Below, piece after piece: positions 44,138 to 47,470 of a stretch of 47,470 bases of DNA. Position numbers and translations under genes: made by a program. The first letter of the stretch is position 1, and every line of letters starts with the position of its first letter. This stretch comes from Bacteroidales bacterium (lineage in GTDB: Bacteria; Bacteroidota; Bacteroidia; Bacteroidales; WCHB1-69). The stretch covers positions 1 to 47,470 of the forward strand of contig JAGBPS010000001.1 in the NCBI GenBank assembly GCA_017633255.1, written 5' to 3'. The notes beneath the pieces were generated by a model that was given only the letters and a program-made list of their open reading frames with translations, ran no database searches and was not told the DNA's origin.

Positions 44138-44145
44138 TACCTTTG
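44138..44145 (+). promoter_or_regulatory. TAnnTTTG promoter of hydE
   Basis: TACCTTTG starts one base after the terminator T-run. It lies 18 bases before the ATG at 44164, leaving a leader of only about 12 bases. Confidence 0.65.
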
Positions 44146-44163
44146 CCCCATTAAAATGAACGT

Positions 44164-45255
44164 ATGAATTTACAGCATCTTCTTGAAAAACAATATCTTG
44201 AAAAAGAAGATATCAAATATCTGCTCTCCACCGAAGGGGAGGAAATGCAACAACTTTTCCAAAAAGCTCGGGAGGTGAAGTTCGCTCGCTTAGACAATTA
44301 TGTGCATCTCAGAGGCTTGATAGAATTGAGCAATATCTGCCGCAAATCATGCTTGTATTGCGGTGTGCGCAGCGGCAACACCAAGGTGGAGCGCTATGAG
44401 TTGACTGAGGATGAGGTGCTGGAATGCGCCCAATTAGCCCATAAACTGGGCTATGGCTCTGTGGCTATCCAGAGCGGCGAGCGCAGCGACAAGGCCTTTG
44501 TGGATAAAATTACCCGCATGGTGAAGCGTATCAAGGAGATTGACAATGGCTCGTTGGGTATCACGTTGTCGCTGGGAGAGCAAAGCGAGGAGGTGTATCG
44601 TGAGTGGTTCGAGGCGGGAGCGCATCGCTATCTGCTTCGTATAGAATCGTCGAATGAGGAGCTGTATTACAAAATTCATCCGCATGACGAACGTCACGAT
44701 TTTGTCAAACGCCTGGCGTGCATCGACTCTTTGCTGAAAATCGGTTATCAGACCGGAACAGGCGTGATGGTGGGATTGCCTTTCCAAACCGTGGATATTC
44801 TGGCCGATGATTTGCTCTTTTTCAGAAGCAAGGATGTGGCGATGGTGGGTATGGGACCCTTTATTCCGCATCCCGATACGCCTTTGTACCAGTATGCCGA
44901 CCAGATTCCTTCATCGGAGGATCGCATGAACCTCACCCTGAAGATGATTGCCGTGTTGCGCCTGATGATGCCCGAAATCAATATGGTGGCGGCCACGGCC
45001 AACCAAACTGTTGACCCTATGGGACGGGAAAAAGCCATCATGGCGGGTGCCAATGTCATCATGCCGAACATGACCCCGAATGAGTATCGCGAAGATTATC
45101 TGATTTATCCCGATAAGGCTTGTGTGAGCGATAAACCGGAGGAATGCTATTCCTGCCTCGACATCCGCATGAAAGCCATCGGCCATCAAATCTTGTACAA
45201 CGCCTGGGGCGACTCCGTAGCCTTCACAAAGAAAAATAGTAAATTAGCAAATTAG
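44164..45255 (+). CDS. hydE: [FeFe]-hydrogenase H-cluster radical SAM maturase HydE
   Basis: The 363-residue protein is a BioB-like radical SAM enzyme. The cluster motif CRKSCLYC has Cys59, Cys63 and Cys66, preceded by RGLIELSN as in HydE, then SVAIQSGER and GITLSLGEQSEEVYREWFEAGAHRYLLRIESS. Together with HydF and HydG it builds the active-site cofactor of [FeFe] hydrogenase. The related PylB and BioB are less likely: the GVRSGN run and IESSNEELYYKIHP fit HydE better. No hydF, hydG or hydrogenase gene lies nearby. The last residues (NSKLAN) and the TAG stop are encoded by an agtaaattagcaaattag repeat. Confidence 0.92.
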   Translation: MNLQHLLEKQYLEKEDIKYLLSTEGEEMQQLFQKAREVKFARLDNYVHLRGLIELSNICRKSCLYCGVRSGNTKVERYELTEDEVLECAQLAHKLGYGSVAIQSGERSDKAFVDKITRMVKRIKEIDNGSLGITLSLGEQSEEVYREWFEAGAHRYLLRIESSNEELYYKIHPHDERHDFVKRLACIDSLLKIGYQTGTGVMVGLPFQTVDILADDLLFFRSKDVAMVGMGPFIPHPDTPLYQYADQIPSSEDRMNLTLKMIAVLRLMMPEINMVAATANQTVDPMGREKAIMAGANVIMPNMTPNEYREDYLIYPDKACVSDKPEECYSCLDIRMKAIGHQILYNAWGDSVAFTKKNSKLAN

Positions 45256-45268
45256 TAAATTATATTAG

Positions 45269-45345
45269 GGGGAGTCTCGGACTGCGCCCTCGAGGGGAGT
45301 TTCGCACTTCGTGCTCAAGGGGAGTCTCACTTCGTTCGAGGGGAG
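45269..45345. repeat. Tandem ggggagt(c/t)tc repeat
   Basis: Units begin with gggg at 45269, 45294, 45319 and 45340 (spacing 25, 25, 21). Each ends in a short fold-back such as gcacttcgtgc or the cacttcgttcg also found after the giant gene. The whole 45256-45370 gap is repeat with no gene; it ends in gttaactgtcaactgtcaac words that reach into mnmA. Confidence 0.8.
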
Positions 45346-45370
45346 TAATATAACTGTTAACTGTCAACTG

Positions 45371-46459
45371 TCAACTTTCAATCAGTCCCCCACCAATCAC
45401 TAAGCCATCCTTATACAGCACCACCGACTGTCCCGGCGTGACACCCCACACAGGGTCGGCAAATTGCAAGCGGATGCGTCTGGTGGCCTCAAAATCATCG
45501 TCTATCATCAGTGTCGCGGGGGCGGCGGGTGACTTGTAGCGGATGCGGGCCAGCACTTCCGCTGAGGAGCGTAGCCATTCCACATCGCGCAGGCGCACAT
45601 CGGCGGCATGAACTTCTGTGCAATATAATTCGTCACGGTCGCCGATGGTCACTTCGTTTCGCTCGGCATCAATATGCGTCACATATTTCGGGTCGCCGAA
45701 AGCCACCCCAAGACCTTTGCGTTGGCCAATGGTATAGTTGCAATATCCTTTGTGGCGTCCCACCACTTTTCCTTCGTTATTAACAAAATTGCCTTCTTCA
45801 ATCCGGCATCCTTGCTCTGCCAGGAAATGACGGTAGTCATTGTCGGGAATAAAGCAGATTTCCTGCGATTCGCTTTTCTTCGCCAGCTTTTCAAAATGAT
45901 GCTGCATTGCCAGTTGCCGTACTTCGTCTTTGGTATAGCCGCCCAGAGGGAAAATGGTGCGTTTCAGATTCTCTTCGGTAAGCATCCATAAGAAATAGGT
46001 CTGGTCTTTATGAGTGTCTACAGCGTTTTTCAGGTAATAATGCCCGTTGAATTGGACGATTTGGGCATAATGTCCTGTGGCGATGAAATCACAGCCGTAC
46101 TGGTCGGCAGCGGCCAGCAGTTCGCCCCATTTGATATGCGAGTTGCACAGCACACAGGGGTTGGGTGTGCGTCCCCGCTGGTATTCCTCTACGAAATTGG
46201 CAATCACATGATCGCGGAAAATCTGTCGGAAATCCAGAATATGGTGCTCTATGCCCAACGATTCGGCAAAATGTTTGGCTTCCATGATACTCTCCACCGA
46301 ACAGCAGCCTTTTTCGCGGGCCAGACACGACTCCTTGATATAGTCGAAAGTGCGGAAGGTGGCGCCCACCAGTTCATAGCCTTGCTCGCGCAGCAGCAGT
46401 GCCGACACGCTGCTGTCGATGCCGCCGCTCATGGCCATCAATACCCGTTTGTTTTTCAT
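45371..46459 (-). CDS. mnmA: tRNA-specific 2-thiouridylase MnmA
   Basis: MnmA thiolates the wobble uridine of tRNA for Glu, Gln and Lys. I use the ATG at 46459 (MKNKRVLMAMSGGIDSS); an upstream TTG in frame is less likely. The 362-residue protein has the PP-loop SGGIDSS at 11-17, the catalytic-cysteine region NPCVLCNSHIKW, ATGHYAQI, KDQTYFLWML, the second cysteine in SQEICFIPDNDY and the C-terminal YTIGQRKGLGV. Both active-site cysteines are present. The final Ser and the TGA stop lie in a ttgacagttgacag repeat. Confidence 0.96.
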   Translation of the reverse strand: MKNKRVLMAMSGGIDSSVSALLLREQGYELVGATFRTFDYIKESCLAREKGCCSVESIMEAKHFAESLGIEHHILDFRQIFRDHVIANFVEEYQRGRTPNPCVLCNSHIKWGELLAAADQYGCDFIATGHYAQIVQFNGHYYLKNAVDTHKDQTYFLWMLTEENLKRTIFPLGGYTKDEVRQLAMQHHFEKLAKKSESQEICFIPDNDYRHFLAEQGCRIEEGNFVNNEGKVVGRHKGYCNYTIGQRKGLGVAFGDPKYVTHIDAERNEVTIGDRDELYCTEVHAADVRLRDVEWLRSSAEVLARIRYKSPAAPATLMIDDDFEATRRIRLQFADPVWGVTPGQSVVLYKDGLVIGGGLIES

Positions 46460-46494
46460 GGGACGAGGATTTTTGTTTTTCAATAAGTTTCGGA

Positions 46495-47361
46495 CTATAT
46501 CGTCAGTCGGTCAAAGTTTTTGCCGAAAACACCGTATGTTTTTGATATACTGATAAATGAAGTATCATCAATTTCCTTGATGATGCGGGTAATGAGTACT
46601 TTGTCGGTTCTGTGGGCGATAATTAGCAGAATCTCGCTTTCTTCCTTGGTGTAAGAGCCCGAAGCTTTGATAAAGGTGGCTCCCCGCTGGAGTTCCGTAT
46701 TGATGCGCTCGGCAATCTCTTTGTTTTTCTTCGAGAATACCATAATCTGGTAACTTTGCTTGTAGCCGTCAATCACCACATCCGACACCACGGTATAAAC
46801 GAACATCACCACCATACTATAGACCAGCTTTTCGAGGTCCTGCACAATGAAATAGGAGGAGCCTACAATGACCAGATTGGTGTACAAGGTGATGCGTCCG
46901 TAGGAGATATTGCGGTATTTGTTGATCATCAGGGCCACAATGTCAGTGCCACCGGTGTTGCCGCCCCAGTTGATGGCCATGCCCACGCCGAAAGCCGCCA
47001 ATGACGCGCCAATCAGGGTACACATGAATTTGTCATCGACCAAAGGTTGCGTGAAGACGGCCTGGCCAATAGACATGAAAGTGGAAAGAATCACGGAGCA
47101 GATGATGGTGTTGACGCAGAATTTCCTGCCTAACACTTTCCAAGCAAAGGCTACCAGGATAAGATTCAGCACCAAGGTGGAGATACCGACCGGGATTTTC
47201 AGGGCGAAGTAAAGGATAGCACCGATACCGCTGACCCCGCCGCCGGTGAGTTCGTGGGGAATCATAAAAGCGGTCCATCCGAATGCGAAAATTGCTAATC
47301 CGAGGGTGATAAATACGAAATTTCTGACTTCTTTTAAAACTTCTTTTCCGCTAAGTGACAT
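46495..47361 (-). CDS. YitT-family membrane protein (DUF161/DUF2179)
   Basis: I start it at the ATG at 47361 (MSLSGKEVLKEVRN), giving 288 residues; the longer reading begins with TTG near the promoter. It has about five membrane segments of the YitT repeat, with the family signatures MIPHELTGGGVSGIGAILYF and NWGGNTGGTDIVALMINKY. A cytoplasmic C-terminal DUF2179 domain (residues about 205-288) reads ELQRGATFIKASGSYTKEESEILLI, with a late KTYGVFGKNFDRL. Function is not established; the family is often described as putative transporters. The 3' end is close to the mnmA start, same strand. Confidence 0.9.
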   Translation of the reverse strand: MSLSGKEVLKEVRNFVFITLGLAIFAFGWTAFMIPHELTGGGVSGIGAILYFALKIPVGISTLVLNLILVAFAWKVLGRKFCVNTIICSVILSTFMSIGQAVFTQPLVDDKFMCTLIGASLAAFGVGMAINWGGNTGGTDIVALMINKYRNISYGRITLYTNLVIVGSSYFIVQDLEKLVYSMVVMFVYTVVSDVVIDGYKQSYQIMVFSKKNKEIAERINTELQRGATFIKASGSYTKEESEILLIIAHRTDKVLITRIIKEIDDTSFISISKTYGVFGKNFDRLTI

Positions 47362-47449
47362 GGTATGTTTGTTTTTGATGATTTTTCTGAAAATTTTATC
47401 TTTCTGATTATTAGATATTTGATTTTGATTCAAGCCTAAAAAACCGCTG

Positions 47450-47457
47450 CAAAATTA
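47450..47457 (-). promoter_or_regulatory. TAnnTTTG promoter of the YitT-family gene
   Basis: The minus strand reads TAATTTTG, 88 bases before the ATG at 47361. The leader is AT-rich. Confidence 0.6.
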
Positions 47458-47470
47458 CAAAAAAAAGAAA

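Overview
This looks like a 47.5-kb piece of a Bacteroidales (Bacteroidota) chromosome, probably from an anaerobe. Three proteins end in type IX secretion (T9SS) type A C-terminal sorting domains. Many genes have the Bacteroidota -7 promoter element TAnnTTTG just upstream. One gene encodes HydE, the [FeFe]-hydrogenase maturase, which suggests fermentative or anaerobic life. I see about 36 protein-coding genes, no rRNA or tRNA, no CRISPR array and no transposase.

Layout. 1-6751: end of a T9SS protein, an exported S41-like peptidase with a DUF6624-type protein, a minus-strand AAA ATPase bracketed by matching hairpins, and two exported proteins of unknown function. 6958-17122: mostly housekeeping genes on the plus strand, namely a cyclophilin lipoprotein, pheS, a very large DUF2723 membrane glycosyltransferase-like protein, mannose-1-phosphate guanylyltransferase, hutI, an M28 peptidase and an FMN reductase. 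17133-22243: minus-strand genes for a thioesterase, a membrane protein, a CAT-like acetyltransferase, a Cache-SpoIIE phosphatase, a zinc-ribbon protein, a GNAT acetyltransferase and an isoprenylcysteine-methyltransferase-like protein. 22376-25285: a lipoprotein, a BspA-like leucine-rich T9SS protein, and a membrane protein with an early in-frame TAG. 25331-26766: a minus-strand operon of three membrane proteins headed by an M50-like HEGAH protein. 26904-34742: DUF2007, a DegT-type aminotransferase, uvrA, aroE, a DedA protein and a TPR protein. 34993-43947: a 2,984-residue surface protein of alternating fibronectin III and choice-of-anchor-J domains. 44164-47361: hydE, mnmA and a YitT-family gene.

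Genes that plausibly work together are few. ManC could make the GDP-mannose from which the donor for the DUF2723 enzyme is derived. The TPR and DedA genes overlap. The CAT-like and membrane-protein genes overlap. The three small membrane proteins from 26766 down to 25331 are tightly packed.

The most striking feature is a set of short, mostly palindromic or word-like dispersed repeats. They fill the intergenic spaces, and in at least nine genes they supply the stop codon and often the last few residues. In two genes (aroE and the M28 peptidase) a palindrome sits inside the reading frame without breaking it, much as the Rickettsia palindromic elements do. The second item worth attention is the hairpin-promoter-ATPase-hairpin unit at 3297-4905, which looks like a single-gene mobile module.
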